Part shown: piece by piece, positions 1-14,400 of the stretch | How positions within the stretch are numbered: the stretch's first letter is position 1 | Layout of the letters: each line of letters starts with the position of its first letter | NCBI GenBank assembly: GCA_036873755.1 | Contig: JAVTVY010025215.1 | Coordinates: 1 to 64,000 of the forward strand | Source of the DNA: Hanleya hanleyi | Lineage: Eukaryota > Mollusca > Polyplacophora > Lepidopleurida > Hanleyidae | Length of the DNA stretch: 64,000 nt | Direction of reading: 5' to 3' | Program-made: the position numbers and the translations under genes | Notes under the pieces: model-generated | What the model was told of the DNA's origin: nothing | Database searches by the model: none | Seen by the model: the letters and a program-made list of their open reading frames with translations, nothing else

Positions 1-395
1 AAAAGTTCATACTGTCATTTTGTTTGCCTAAATTCCTTCTGCCTACATTCATTCACATCAGACAAATTTTACAGGTCCGGCATGAGTAGAGATACAAAGC
101 CTCCAACCTTGGACATCATGCACTGTGTGCGTGCAGTGACGGGTCTACCAAACCAATGAATATTCGAATAAAGCTACCGAATATCCGAATGCCAAAATTC
201 ACCATTTGTTTCAGCGCTATTGGTGGTTTCCCTTAATTTATTAACACATAGAAATACTCAAATCTGGATACCAAGCATGAAATTATATCATTTATTATCA
301 TTTACATGGGAAAACTTCCCAGAATTCCTTTTTAACTTTTCTATTGTCTTGATCATAATATGAGAACTTTGAAGGCAAGATAATTATCCTGACAG

Positions 396-2449
396 GAACA
401 AAGTCAGCTGATATGGAGTTTCCGAGATGAACTTCAGAAGCATGTATCTAATGATGCTCTCAGAGGCCTGTTGGAGTACAATGACCAGGATGTCTCGAAA
501 GGAGAAAGCAAGGTTAGGTTATCAATATTTTAATGAACATTGATATATTTTTAGCAGGTTGGGTGGAAATCTCTTGAAGGCAGCTTTGACACACATGAAC
601 ACAGGGTTCCTACTGGTCCTTGATCTTCTGGACTTCCTTGAAATCTCAGAAAATGAATTCCAGGAACTAGAAATCCTTTAAATTTGACAATATTCGGAAA
701 GAATCCTGGAAAAAAATAATTACTTACGCTAACCAGAATCATGATCGATACAATTGCAGTAATTTGGGAGAAAACGAAATGACTGTCATAGCAGGGCCTT
801 GTTGGGAGCTATGTACCATTACGGTAATCTCTCTAACAATTCGATCACAGGAAGTGAGATTTCCAACCATAAAATTTGGGGGTGATTAAATTTATTAGAA
901 CAGGAAGTTGATTAAATAGTTCAAATTCATGCATATAATTCATTATTTCTTTATTATTTTGATGATTTTAGAGGGTAATCAAATTTATTAGAATCACTGA
1001 TTAAATTTTGTCACCAAAATTGGGGTTGATTGAATTTTGATAGGGGGATTGAATTATTAGAGGGATTACCATAATGAGTTAATCTCCTGATGAATCAAGA
1101 AATTGATAATAAGGTCCCGAGAAAATTCATTTTAACAGTCCTGGTAAAAGTTTCTTTAAAGCTGGAAAAGTCCTGGAATGTTGTCTTTAACCAAGGCTAG
1201 GAACCCTGTCAATAGAAAGGAGTGGTATTACTGAAACTGATCTTTCAATTTCTCAAATTAACATTGTACAAGCATGATTGTTTTCCACTTATTCAGTGAG
1301 ATTTAGAAAATAAATGTATAACATAAACTGCTGAATCAATTCAGTTTCTTCATGTATTCCATACTAAGTTGAGAATCGACTGACTAAGTAACATGCTAAC
1401 TCTCTTTGGTAGCTTTTGGACACTGTCAGTGATTGCTTGGCATTTGGTGCCTTGAAGAGATGCCCAGAGTGCAAAGATGGACAACTTGTATACAGGTAAA
1501 TCTTTCCACGAATTCAATTAAACATTGCTCTATCAGTCTTTGAAATGTAAAACTTAACACGAGTAAAATGAATTTAATCTTCGGAAAAAACAACTGATGC
1601 AAATTGCCTGATTATCTGCGCTGATCACTGAAAATCTGCAGTGTGGTGACGGTCACAGTTTGGGTTCATTTACATGAAGAGTGGACCGATGGGGTGGAGT
1701 TCTCAAGTTTTGGTGATGGATTTCATTAATTACGTTTCACATATTATTTTTGTTTTTTCAGTACCACAGGATACAAGTGCACAGGGAATGTTACAAGTTG
1801 GACCAAGTGTATGCATATAACTAAAAATCCGGAGAGAAAACCCTTCAAAACTCCTGAAGAATATCACGATGTGGACATTCTGTGAGTTGTATTTTATTTT
1901 GTGAATGTTAGTACCAGTTGCATGACATGGAAGGTTGCCGGTGAGGGAATTTTGTGCATCTAGTGATTGACTAGAAACCTTTCCAATTTGACTGATTTGA
2001 TCAAGATCAAATTTTAGTTCTTGCAATACCTTGGGGGATGGCTGAGCTCTACAAATTGACACTACCATTCATATGCAAACCGTGATTGACTAGGAGCCTA
2101 TTCAATTTGACCAACCGTTTAGACAATATGTAACGTACTGGTGATGGATCGGTTATTGAAAATGACAGTGACCTATTATTTTTAGGCCAAAATAAGTTTT
2201 TATGGTAATTTATGAAGAATCTTTTTTGAAGGATAGACTCAATGTGTGTGTGTTGTTTTGGTTTCTGCAGTCGAGGGTTTGCACAGGCATACATTGAAGC
2301 CTGTAAGGTTCTTGTTTCTTCAGTAAAGAAACAAATATCTGATTTTGTAGAAAGAAGTACAAATACAAGAAGCGAGATCGGGTTTTCCCTACGATGACAT
2401 TAGATCTGACAGATGGTCCAGTAAGTTCATCACTGGAGTCTGCCGATGG
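396..2449 (+). CDS. PARP1: PARP1 exons for the third zinc-binding (PADR1/Zn3) domain
   Basis: Four exons (396-512, 1413-1495, 1762-1881, 2351-2449), window residues about 1-140. The protein opens with [15 protein letters not shown], matching the entry helix of human Zn3. It then has the four zinc ligands as CPEC in exon 2 and two further Cys (YKCTG and WTKC) in exon 3. In PARP1 this domain transmits DNA binding to the catalytic domain. Exon 4 contains an internal GTAAGT at 2421 that looks like a good donor, but using it would break the phase of the BRCT exon; the donor at 2450 (GTGAGT) keeps it. Exon 4 ends in a low-conservation Ser/Asp-rich linker, as expected between Zn3 and BRCT. Confidence 0.93.
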
Positions 2450-5400
2450 GTGAGTTATGAATCAGAACATTTTCACTTTGTCTCCAACTCCATTTTTGTC
2501 ACTTCAATCATGCCCTGTATCCTCCACAGGGTCATCTACATGTGTATGATAAATCCTTCAAATTTCGCCACTATAAAATTCGGGGGTGATCAAACTTGTC
2601 AGGATAGAATGTTGACCAAATACTCTAAAATCACACAGATAATTTATTGATGGTCCCTCATCCCGTAAGTGGAAAGGGACTATTGAAATGCTGTTCGTTC
2701 ATCTGCCCCAAAAGTTGTGAATGCTATATCTCAATAAGATGAAGCGCTATAGAGCTAGATCTTTGATACACTGCTGTCCTATGGGGTCCTCTAGGTCAAG
2801 TTCACTCAGGACTGATCTTCACCTATTTATGAAGACCTGCTAGCTACTCGACTTATTCATTTTTTTAATGATTTTGAAAGGTGATGAAATTTAGTAGAAC
2901 AACTCATAAAATGGTTTTCACAGAATAGGATTGAATTATATTAGAGGATTGACTATGCTTTATTACTCAGACCCTTGGTGGACTCCATGGTGACCGAGAT
3001 TTGGATGGTATGTCTGTTAATTGTATGATGCTTGAATTATGTTTGTCCATTCTTTGAATTTTATCAGCTCCTCAAAGCCACTGGCAGGTGCAAAATTTGT
3101 GATAGTTGGCAAAACAACTAAACCAAAGGCGGCTTTGACCAAAGAGATATCTAGCCTGGGGGGACAGGTTGTCAGCAAGGTGGACAGCACTGTGGCTGCC
3201 TGTATCAGCACAAAAGGTAAAATATTCACGAACATACAAATTTGAGATTGTTGGCAAAATATTTGACTGAAGAGTTTCGGTGGGGATGGAGTGGGGGCGG
3301 GGGTCAAGTACACAGACAGCACTGTTGCTGCTCGTATCAGCACAAAAAGTAAATTAATGAATGATCACAATTTGAGATATGTTTGCAAAGTAGTTGACCG
3401 CAGAGATTCTGATAGATGGACAGCACTGTGGCTGCATGTATCAGTACAAAAACATAACGTGAACTCCCTACTCGGCACAATAAAACTATATATAATTTGA
3501 CTTTTGTTGATCTCTTTGTACCACTGGTACTGATAGGGTAGACTGAATGATTTCAGCTATATTTTGCTAGGACATCTTATTATCTCTGTGTTTTATGAAA
3601 ACAAAAAAATCTCGGGAATGGTAGCACTATTGAGACTAACTAATTTATTTTGCATTAACTGTGAGTTCTGAGATAGGAAATCTCATGTGCAAGAAATTAG
3701 TCTCAATGATGCTACTTCTCCAGAGTTTTTGTATTTTAGCTTAATAGTTTATTTTCTATAGAATTTCACTGTTTTGACAGATGAGGTGGAGAAGAACAGT
3801 AAAGGTATCAAGGATGCCAAGAAAAGTGACGTACATGTTGTAGATGAGGGAATACTTGAGGCGTGTAAGAAAGGAGGCGTAGCTCTCATGATACAGCAGC
3901 ACAGCATTGCAAAATGGGGGTCAGATGTAAGTAAACCAGATGGCCTCTTAGTACAAGATGTATCAGCTTGGTCTTGGAATAACATTAAAAACTCAAATAT
4001 TTGGGATAAATTTGGAAGATTCATCAGCATAATATAATTTTCATTATTGAGATCCATTACATTAATTTCAGGAGTTGCAGTGGTATAATGTAAATAATAG
4101 TTTCTGTCTGGCATAAAAAAAAAGTTAAGAAATAGATATTTCAGGGTGTTTTGCTGTTTCTTACATACTGGACGCTTGCTGTGACAGTAATTTAGCCTTT
4201 GTCCAAAGTTCTTGTATAATTGTGTAAATGACTTCCTTTAACAATTTGCAGCCAGTAACTCGCATTATTGAGCCATCGACATCAAAGAAGAGCTCTGGGA
4301 AGTCAGCAGCTTACATTGCCAAAAGAGATGGTAATATTCTCTTTGTCCTTTTGCACCTGTTAAACCTTGGCTTGCCACCCCTTACTGCTTTGAGGTGTAC
4401 TTGAGGTGTAGTTGAGGTGTACCTGTGAGGTGTACCCTCAGATATTATGAGGTGTATTTGAGGAGTAGATGAGGTGTAGTTGAGGAGTAGATGAGGTGTA
4501 GTTGAGGAGTATCGAAATATGCAAATTAGTACACCTCAGTGAGGTGTACACCTCAATGAGGTGTACACCTCAGGTGAGGTGTACACCTCAGGTGAGGTAC
4601 TGAGGTGTACTTGAGGCATATCCAATTTTGAAAAATGTATTCATACCTCCATTGAAAATAGGTACCAGGCATATTTGTATTCTCATTTTTTAGTGAACAC
4701 CGCTCAGTAGATTGATCCCCATCCTCCTCCTACAATAACTTTGCTGCAGCATTTTTCACTACAAAGCCTACAACTAACATATGAGCAGCCAAACTTGAAA
4801 GTAGGGGAAGGTGACCGTGTATGTCGGAAAATGGTAGCACCACACTTATAAAGGAGCTTCAACATTGGCTCACAAGTGCCCCAATTGCCACACAGAGGAT
4901 TCCAATGCAAAAGCATACAAGGGACCAATGTATTTGGGAAGTGACAGTTAACATATCCATTTTGGAAATATATCTGGATGGTTGACAACATATCCACAGG
5001 TGCCAAAGTTTGCATGAGATTAACAATAGTTTCTCTGTAAATTATACAACAGTGCCCATTAACTGATTGCTATGATAATTTGAAGAGAAGAATGTTATAG
5101 CAGGTTTTAGTTTGATGTATTAGTGTCCTGGTGTCAAAATAATAATAAAAATAAAATAAAAATTGAGTTTACATAACATTTTTCATGTTGTTTAGAGGTT
5201 CAGGAGGTGTACTTGAGGTGTACGTAGGTAATTTAAAAGTGAGGTACATGTTTTTTGACAAAGTCAATGAGGTGTACTTGAGGTGTAGGTAATTTAAAGT
5301 AACATTCATGCCAGAATGATGATCCAGCATAGACATGTAAAGAAAAAATTAAATTTAATGCCATGTTCAGCAATATTTTGTCTATTTAGCGAGTATGTAT

Positions 5401-8400
5401 ATTTTTTATCATTTAGAAAGTGATCGTATAACAGTATTTTCATTATTTTGGGATACAAAACGAGTAATTAGCGAGTATGAATAAAAGATTGTGCTGGCAA
5501 TTATTTACAATAAGTGGATGGTATATTATGCTCAATTTCATGACAAAGTCCACCATATATCTTGGGTGTAGGTGGATAACTGTATCTTATGTTCATGCCA
5601 AGCTTGTTACGGTGGAGTGTAGGAAATACTTGAGATGTAGATAAATTATGAGGTATAAGTACATACATGTACTTGTATACTTTTGTACATGCATATTTTA
5701 GCAAAGTCCATGAGATGTACTTGAGGTGTAGGTAAATTACAATTATATATTTTGACAAAGTTTATGAGGTATCACTCACTGTTAATTATTATTTGTTAAT
5801 TAAACAAGGGCTGTACTTATTTCAAACTGTCAGACTGAATTGGTGTATGTTACAATAGAATATTAGACTAAGGCAGGAACATCCAACTGAGACATAGAGT
5901 TAAAAAGTATTAAGAAAATAATTAAAGAAGAGCTCCAGCTGAGAATGTATATGCAGGTGACACAAGAAATAGCAGAAGTAGATTTTATGTATTGTAAACT
6001 GGAAAACAAGGTATGACCTGTCAAGTGGTTCTTTTATTCATAGAGGGTGTATGAGATTTACAGTTAGCCAACCCATTTATTGATTTATTTTAAAATATAG
6101 CGCTTAAATGAACTAAGAAATGTACTTTAAAATATAAATAAAACATTTAGTTGATCATGTTGATGGGCAGTGAAATCTGTATGGGAAGCCAAGGTAAACT
6201 TGAGGTGTACAAAAATTACAAGTATATTTTGACAGTCCCAGAGGTGTACTTGAGGTACATGCATAGTTTGGCAAAGTCCATAAGGTGTACTTGAGGTGTA
6301 GTATATAACATATCTATTTTTGACAAAGTCCATGAGGTGTACTTGAGGTGTAGGTAGATTACACGTATATTTTGACAAAGTTCCAGAGGTGTACTTGAGG
6401 TACATGCATATTTTGGCAAAGTTCATAAGGTGTACTTGAGGTGTAGGTAAATTACAAAAATATTTTTTCAAAGTCCATGAGGTGTACTTGAGGTGTATAC
6501 ACCTTGAAAAAGAAAATGAGGTGTACACCTCAGGTACACCTCAAGTTGAGGTGTACACCTCAGGTACACCTCGACTACACCTCAACTTGAGGTGTACACC
6601 TCAAGTCTGTAAGGGACTGCTCATGTCTTTTGCTCTCAGTAAAATAGCAGGTCTGCAAAAGAATAATGCATGATTAAAGATGTCCATTGTTTAGTGGGGC
6701 ATCCATGAAGTAATCAAAAATCTGTATGCTAAATTAACTCGGCAAAGGGCAAACTTCTTTTCACCCCTTACCGCTCCAAGCATACATACTTAGTGAGTGC
6801 CCACTAGTGGTAAATACTTTATTTAAGAAAATATTGTTAAGGCCTTTTTGACACTGAAAAGCCTTGGGTCTTGACACATTGTTGTCCCCAATCTTGGCTA
6901 GTATATGCATTGTCTCGTGATCGCTACTTGGAGTATGAAACCCCATAGTTCAGTGATACTGATTATGAATTGGACAGTGCTGGCTTGTACTTGATGGGAT
7001 GTCTGCACATGTGCATGTTACTACTTTATAAATTTGACTGTTACTTGTTGACTATTGGTATAAGCCCCTGGCTGTTATTTATGTACATAAATGGCGTATT
7101 CCACATTGACTGGTTACCTAAATTCTGCTACAGAGATGTATCACCACTCCTCTGTGCTGAAAGCATGGGTTTGATTAGCAAACATGAATGTATTAGGTAT
7201 ACAGACTGATGTGATGTTCGATTCTAAAAGCATGGCGAGTACAGTGTGGGTTGGCTGTAGGTAAAGATGCTGGTAGTCTTGTTAGAACATGCACATATTT
7301 GTATACACATATGGTGGCGACACTGTACATATTGTTTGACGGTGTGACTACTAATATATACATGTATAGCAGGGGTTTATAGACGTCACATTTTACCACC
7401 GTTATTCTGCTGTAAAGATTAGTAAAAAACTGAATACTGACTGTAAAAAAACTCAATTGTATATCATTTAGGTTAGAAATATTCAAAGTTTTCAGACAGA
7501 AACTCAATTCCCAAAATGAGATGGATAAATTCAATCGTCCCAAAATACTTTGCTAGATCATCACTTCATGAAAACGGGGAATTCCAGCGCTGAAAATAAG
7601 TGAGAAAAGCGTCGGAAGAAATCGGATATTTCAAGTTAACCTCGTCGTGCAGAGCACATGAAATTGCATGTACTATTGACAGGAAAACTTGATGATTCGA
7701 GGTATAGTTTCATCGGCCGTTTGGCCTAATGAATATATTAACGTTCGGTACATATCGGAAACTCCTGCAGTAGATAAACTCTGTGATCCAAGTGAATGCC
7801 TTGGCACTCTAAGCTTCTGGTACAATACAAAGACGCTCGAACTCCTGGTAAAAACTCTAGGTATCAGTCATTTATAGCAACATAAATGATGATATTTTTA
7901 CAGTTCATTGACGTTTCACGTTCTTTGTATCTTCATTACAGCAAAAGACCATTTACTATCGAATTGACACTGAGTTTAATTTCTGAGGCTCATTATCAGA
8001 TGAAGTTGTTATTCCCATTGGCTTCTTGCCTCTTTCCTACCTTTCAATGGTACTATAATTGGGATGGATATGCAGGGTGGTAAAAAATTTCAAAAACTCA
8101 ATACAACTTAGTGGAGTGGCCGTAAAAACAGAAAAAACTGAAATGGAGTCGAAAAAACCCTCAATATTTTAACTAGGGTGGTAAACAATTTGATGTCTAT
8201 GAACCCCTGGTATAGGCATCCATGGAAGTGAGATACCCTGGTGTTAGCTAGACACTGTCATCAGGCATTTGGACTTCCTACAGTAACATTACTCTCTGAT
8301 GACTACAGTGGATTAAGGTAACACTGTGGACAGATACGGGGTAGACAAACCATGTGGACATCCACAGTACTTAGTGGACATCTCACAGTACTATGTGGAC

Positions 8401-11400
8401 ATTCTACAGTACTAAGTGGACATCTCACAGTACTATGTGGACTTCCACAGTAATAAGTGGACATCTCACGGTACTATGTGGACATTCCACAGTACTAAGT
8501 GGACATCTCACAGTACTACGTGGACATTCCACAGTACTTAGTAGACATCTCACAGTACTACGTGGACATTCCACAGTACTAAGTGGACATCTCATGGTAC
8601 TACATGGACATTTCACAGTACTAAGTGGACATCTCACAGTACTACGTGGACATTTCACAGTGTTTAGTAGACCTCTCACAGTACTACGTGGACATTTCAC
8701 AGTGTTTAGTAGACATCTCTCAGTACTACGTGGACATTTCACAGTGTTTAGTAGACATCTCACAGTATTACGTGGACATTTCACAGTGTTTAGTAGACAT
8801 CTCACAGTACTATGGGGACATTTCACAGTGTTTAGTAGACATCTCACAGTACTACGGGGACATTTCACAGTGTTTAGTAGACATCTCACAGTACTACGTG
8901 GACATTACACAGTGCTGAGTAGACATCTCACTGTACAAGGGAGACATCATCTCACTGTACATGTATTAATCTGGATGCCTTCGATCAAGATCCCCCAGAT
9001 CAAGATGTTATATTTCTTTAATATATTACATTCACGGAGCTTCAATATTTGTTTCTCGTACACAAAAGATTCACATAAGGGGATGTTTTTGAATTAGATT
9101 GAGGTTCAGGTCCGACTCCAGTATGGTATTATAATTGTTTTCTGAAGATATTTGGTGTATAGTTCATGTAAGAGGAGATACCGCTTTTCAATGTGACATC
9201 ACATGTTAGCATATGGAACAATGGCCAACCACTTCCCCATTTGCTACAATTGGAAATCCCATAAATTCACGTCACTTCGTCTTACATGAACTATATGCCA
9301 GAGATTTATTCATGAATAATGAATATAATCAACTCGATAAATCTTATGTGGGTTTCCTATCCTCTAGAGGCGATGTTCACAAAGAATATCCCTGACAAAC
9401 TGAAGATGATGGTTAAAGGTGGAGCAGCTGTTGATCCTGACACAGGTACATGTACTCCTATTACATATATTATTTCACATTATATGATCTTTCATATTCT
9501 TTATTTCTTCGTAGGTTGAGGATGTCAGAAGCCACAAACCATCATAATTACAGTTTATGATAAAAAAAGAAAAACAGAGAAAAAATAGAGAGAGAATTTT
9601 CGCTCCGTTGCTGTGTGAAGATGTAGATGTGACTTTTTTAATAACATTCTGTGACAGTTTCACCAGGCGATGTAGAACCATGAGCTCTGATGGCCCTGTC
9701 TACCTGAGGAAAAGTAGTACCGTTGCCAGAGTGACTGGTTGTTTATTGCATGACTTTAGGCTTTGCGACCTATTTTATCAAGGAAAAAATTCTATTTCCA
9801 GCAATATCTTTAGGGATCATGGCTGGGTTCTCCAAATTCACATGACAACACATATGCATGATATACATGTATTTAAAGAATAATAGCCAAACTCTCAAAA
9901 TTTGTGTCTCTTAATTGATATTTGGTTTCTGCAGTCAAAGGTGTGTGTGGGGTTATATTGAAGCCCATAAGGTTCTTGTTCAAGAAAGTTTCTCTAAAGC
10001 TAGAGATTAAGGTTATTCAGTCTAAACAGTGCTGAATCAGGATTATTCCACATAAAGATATACCTATAGCTAATATGTACTCTCTTCAAATATTGAATTT
10101 GTCTCCAACAGGAGTAGCTGACTGTGCCCATGTCATCCAAGAAAAGGGTGAAATCTACAATGCTGTCTTGGGATTGGTGGATGTAGTAAGGGGAACTAAC
10201 TCTTACTATAAACTACAGGCCTTGGAGGCAGACCAGAACTCGGGGTAGGTCAATGATAGCCAATACCATCAATAATAGTCACTACTGGAAAAAGTATTGC
10301 TCATAGATGTGTTAATAAACAGTGTTAATTTGCTTTCTGAATACTGAACCAGCTTATGGACCAACTGGTCAGGAGGCCTCGACCGAGAAAGTTTTCTTCT
10401 GTGAAAAGAGAGCCAAGTCTGGACTATACACTCGCCATAACAGGCACTTGTATCCATTTCTCCCACTGTTAATCCATTTTACGATGGAATGTCATTCAAC
10501 TGCATGCTAAGGAATCTAATGAGCTCTCAAAATGTCATATCTTCTGTTGATTATTTGAAATGCAAGTTTTATGGTGTTCTCGATTTACTGCAAGCCGAAG
10601 GAAATTACTTCATGTGTTCATGGTTGTTTCAGTTTGTTGTTGCCTGTGCTAGCTTGTCACTAGATAATCCTGAGAATACTTACATATTGTAGAACCAGTA
10701 GTTTTTCCTGAGCGATCGGTTATCACAAGTTTCAGAGAAGTCCAAATAGAATGCTATATCTCCTCAACAAGGAGTTTTGTGACAAATAAAACAATGGACA
10801 AAGGTCGATACATTCTCATTTACATCTTCTCTCCCTGTATGTAGTCGACCTAACCGATGGTGGCTGTTCCGAGCTTGGGGACGTGTGGGCACAACAATTG
10901 GTGGGTTCAAACTGGAGAGTCGTGGAAGCCGCAAAAGTGCTGTGGAGTCATTCAAGGAACTGTATGCCGAGAAAACTAACAATGAGTGGAGGAACAGGGA
11001 AAAGTTCGTCAAATACCCCAACAAGTTTTTCCCCTTGGAGATTGACTATGGTGATGTAAGTGGATGGATAATTTACAAATCTCCACATCAATCATGTTGA
11101 CATGGTTGAATTAACTATTCTCTTGTCCCTCTTGAAGAAGGGAGGTGGGACAAAGTACATCTTTATTGTCAATATCATTGTTAATCATTACAGTCATGGT
11201 ATAGGGTCTCGGCCCAATTAAAACTGGATGTTCTAAATGATAATGCCATTGGTGGACACATGTGCATCCACATCATTATTACGTCAAGATGTGTAACTCC
11301 ACTTGGCATTTAACTCATTCAGTACTGCAGCTTATCCTAGCTGTCAGCCCCAGATAAATTTCTTGGCCTGAACCTCACTCCTTCCAGCTCAGGGCAGTCA

Positions 11401-14400
11401 GTAAAGTTGAATAATTATCTCCAAAACAGAAGGCGTTCATGTGTTTTTGTCTGCATTTCAGATCCCAGACATTCTGAAACTTATTGCTTCATGTCCTTTT
11501 TAAATAATATATTTCAACAAAAACAATGTGTGTGTATTATTTTCCTCAAGAAATGCAGTTTTATTCCAAATAAAAATCAGTAAACTCACCGAAATGTTCG
11601 TAATTTGCAAAATGATACTGCCAATGGCAATCGCCGGATTTTTCGATGAACAACAACAACCACGTAAAATAAAAAAAAAAAAAACCCCACAAACCTACGT
11701 AATTTCCGAAGATTGTGAGCAGATATTTCTTTGATTACAATGCCCAGAAATAACCGATGAATACTCATTTATTCGTGGACATTTGTCAGAATAAACGCAG
11801 CTTGAGATGAGAGACTTCACTAAATTGCGAAGAGTTTGAGGGTTTTTTTCCGGTCATATTTGAAGGTGTGTATCTCCGCTTTCCAGCGGTTGTTTTTCAT
11901 GATCTAGGTCACGTTGGAAAGGTGATTCCCTGGGCTTTCCCAATCTCGTCATAGTTACAATGGATGGCTAATATTACGAAAGCTACGATTGGATATTAAT
12001 ATGATGCATCCGACGAATCTGTCGAATGCGCCAATGAACCACGTCGACACTTCAGCGCTTCGGTTGGTTGTTTTAGGCACGTGACTAAAACGAAGGCATG
12101 CGATTGATCAATTCGACCAGCAAAGTTCGTTTCAAGCATGGCGGGAGATGAAAATGGCCAATATTTACCGACACGTGTTGGGAAAATGTGGAAATAAAGT
12201 TTACGGAGTGGATCTGATGGATTTCATCTTGATGGAACGATTAGATGGTCTCTTGGACACATTATACTTCAGCAATAGAGAGATTTGGACGGGATTAGAG
12301 TGAATTTACATTCTGCAGCAACATTTACAGACACGGTAAAATTGTGAAAATTTTGTAGTTCCACATTTCCCCCATTATTTGTTCGTTTCACAAGCGATCT
12401 TGTTTTATTTGCTTGTCAAAATGAAAACATTCTTTCATAATCCGAATGTTGACGGTTTAGGCTTTTCAAAAATATATACATTTGGGCAAGTTTCACTCGA
12501 GGTGCTCGCGTAAAATGCTACATTGCAGACGGAGTGGGGTTTTATTTGACGGTGAAGCAGCGATGTCGCCTTTTGGCGTCATTGGGGTTAGGGAGGCTTT
12601 AAGAAATTACGCCAAAAGTCGTCAACGGGGTTGAGACGGAATTATTTTGTCGCCTTTTGGCGTCATTGGTACCGAATGAGTTAAACAATTTTGCTATACA
12701 GCATTATGCATGTTATGCTGATTACACTAGGTGAGTTGATATGATTTTGCCCTCCTGCCAATATTTTGGTTTTTGTCAGTATGAAGGCAGGGTTCTCCAT
12801 AAGAGCCGGCGGTCGGCGGTATACGTACACCTGTCGGAGGTAGTGCCGCCGGATGTTTTGACATATCTCGGGAAAAAAATTAAAGCTAATAGTTCAATTT
12901 GGTTGTAATGCAAGCAATATGTAATGTAATCCGACTTCGTGCATTTAATTTTCGTCATGCTTGGGGCAGAATATGAGAAAAAAAAATCATAAAGGAAAAG
13001 GAAAAAGTCTAACTTCTTCTAACCTTACGGTAACGGAATCTATACACTGCATAACATGGCCTGTTTCCGGTTTTGCGATGTTATCATCCTGTTGATTGGT
13101 TGAATACAATTGATGAGCCAATCAGAAGCGTCGTACATTGGGACGCGGCTTCCGGTTTCAGTCGTCGACAGAATGACTGTACGGGGTTGAGGGGGAATTT
13201 TCGAAATGAAACGTCGGCAACTGAGTTTGAGCGAAGCCTTCAAACGAAATAAAAGATGATCGTTGACGGGGATGGCGATGCTGTCAGTAGAGTGCCGCCA
13301 AATATTAATGACAGCGACTCAAAATGTGACCATGTCGAACAATTTGATGCAGTGCCAGTTACAACAACAACGTCAAACGACAACGGGGTCGTCAAATTCA
13401 CCCGTTAAAGCCAATGACGGCATATTAAGTGACAATTAATTGTCAACACGGAAATAAACTTTAAATGAACCTATTTTTGCAATTATCCTGATACAATTTT
13501 GAGCATAAAGATACCCCCCTCAAAAAAAGATTTTATGTAGATTTGGCATGATGTTCAGTTCAAATTTCAGAACAGTTTAGGCCAGGTCAAATTTCTTCAC
13601 GCAGCATAAGCCTATTTGTTTAGCTTCCACTTCAAAATCTACCAAGTTCTTACTTAGTGTTCATTTTTTGTAATCCACCTGTTTGATATTGTTATGTAAG
13701 CTTGATAGGAATCTGGTTTCATGGGCTAAATGGGGGGTGACTGGGATGGGGTAGCTCAATTGCTGAATGCTATATAAAAAATACCCTGTGCTAAGAACTT
13801 AGAATTTTCATCCCAAAATGCCCCAAAATGGCTCAGATTGCACCACAGAGCATCTAGGTTTTCTGGCGGCTGGGGGGCCCCCAGGCCCCCGGCCTAATTT
13901 TGAAACGCCTCGCTGCGCTCGGCAGTTAACAACCAGTTTGGATATGATTGTACAGGTGTTCCCAAATAAATGGAGAACCCTGTGAAGGTATATGTAAACC
14001 AGAATTCTGTGGGTGTCCACATAGCATTATACCGATTGTACTATATGAGGTGCTATGATATTACCATGATTCAACTGCAACTTAAACTGAACTGAACGTT
14101 TGAGTGCTTGAAAAATACAAGTGAAAATCAATGAGGGCAAGTACACTTGGTCAGTTGCTTGTGCTCATGATCAAGTAATTACGTTAGGCCTCTGTTAATT
14201 AATCTTTAGCTTCTCATGACCCGCCCGCATGTTTTTTGTCGTAACAATAATTACGCATTGTTTTAATTATTTGGCATTTTTTGCTGCGAAAAAAAAAATG
14301 TGCAGAAAAAGGCAGCGGTCAAAAGAACGCATGCCTACCTGCCGCCAGCAAGTGAATTTTTCCGTCGACAGGTTGCAAAAAAATCTGCCTGTCGCATGCG

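Noticed and set aside
2421..2426. GTAAGT as an alternative donor in the fourth PARP1 exon
   Set aside because: Using it changes the phase so that the BRCT exon would be read in the wrong frame. The GTGAGT at 2450 keeps frame.
6127..6528. 133-codon minus-strand open frame rich in Thr, Pro and Tyr
   Set aside because: It is the GAGGTGTAC repeat translated in frame; the repetition explains the absence of stops.
8339..8952. CRISPR-like array
   Set aside because: Units are contiguous variants of one repeat without unique spacers, in an animal intron.
8393..9097. 234-codon plus-strand open frame and its 154-codon antisense partner
   Set aside because: Both read straight through the 42-bp minisatellite; the period is a multiple of three, so open frames are automatic. 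No domain or splice context.
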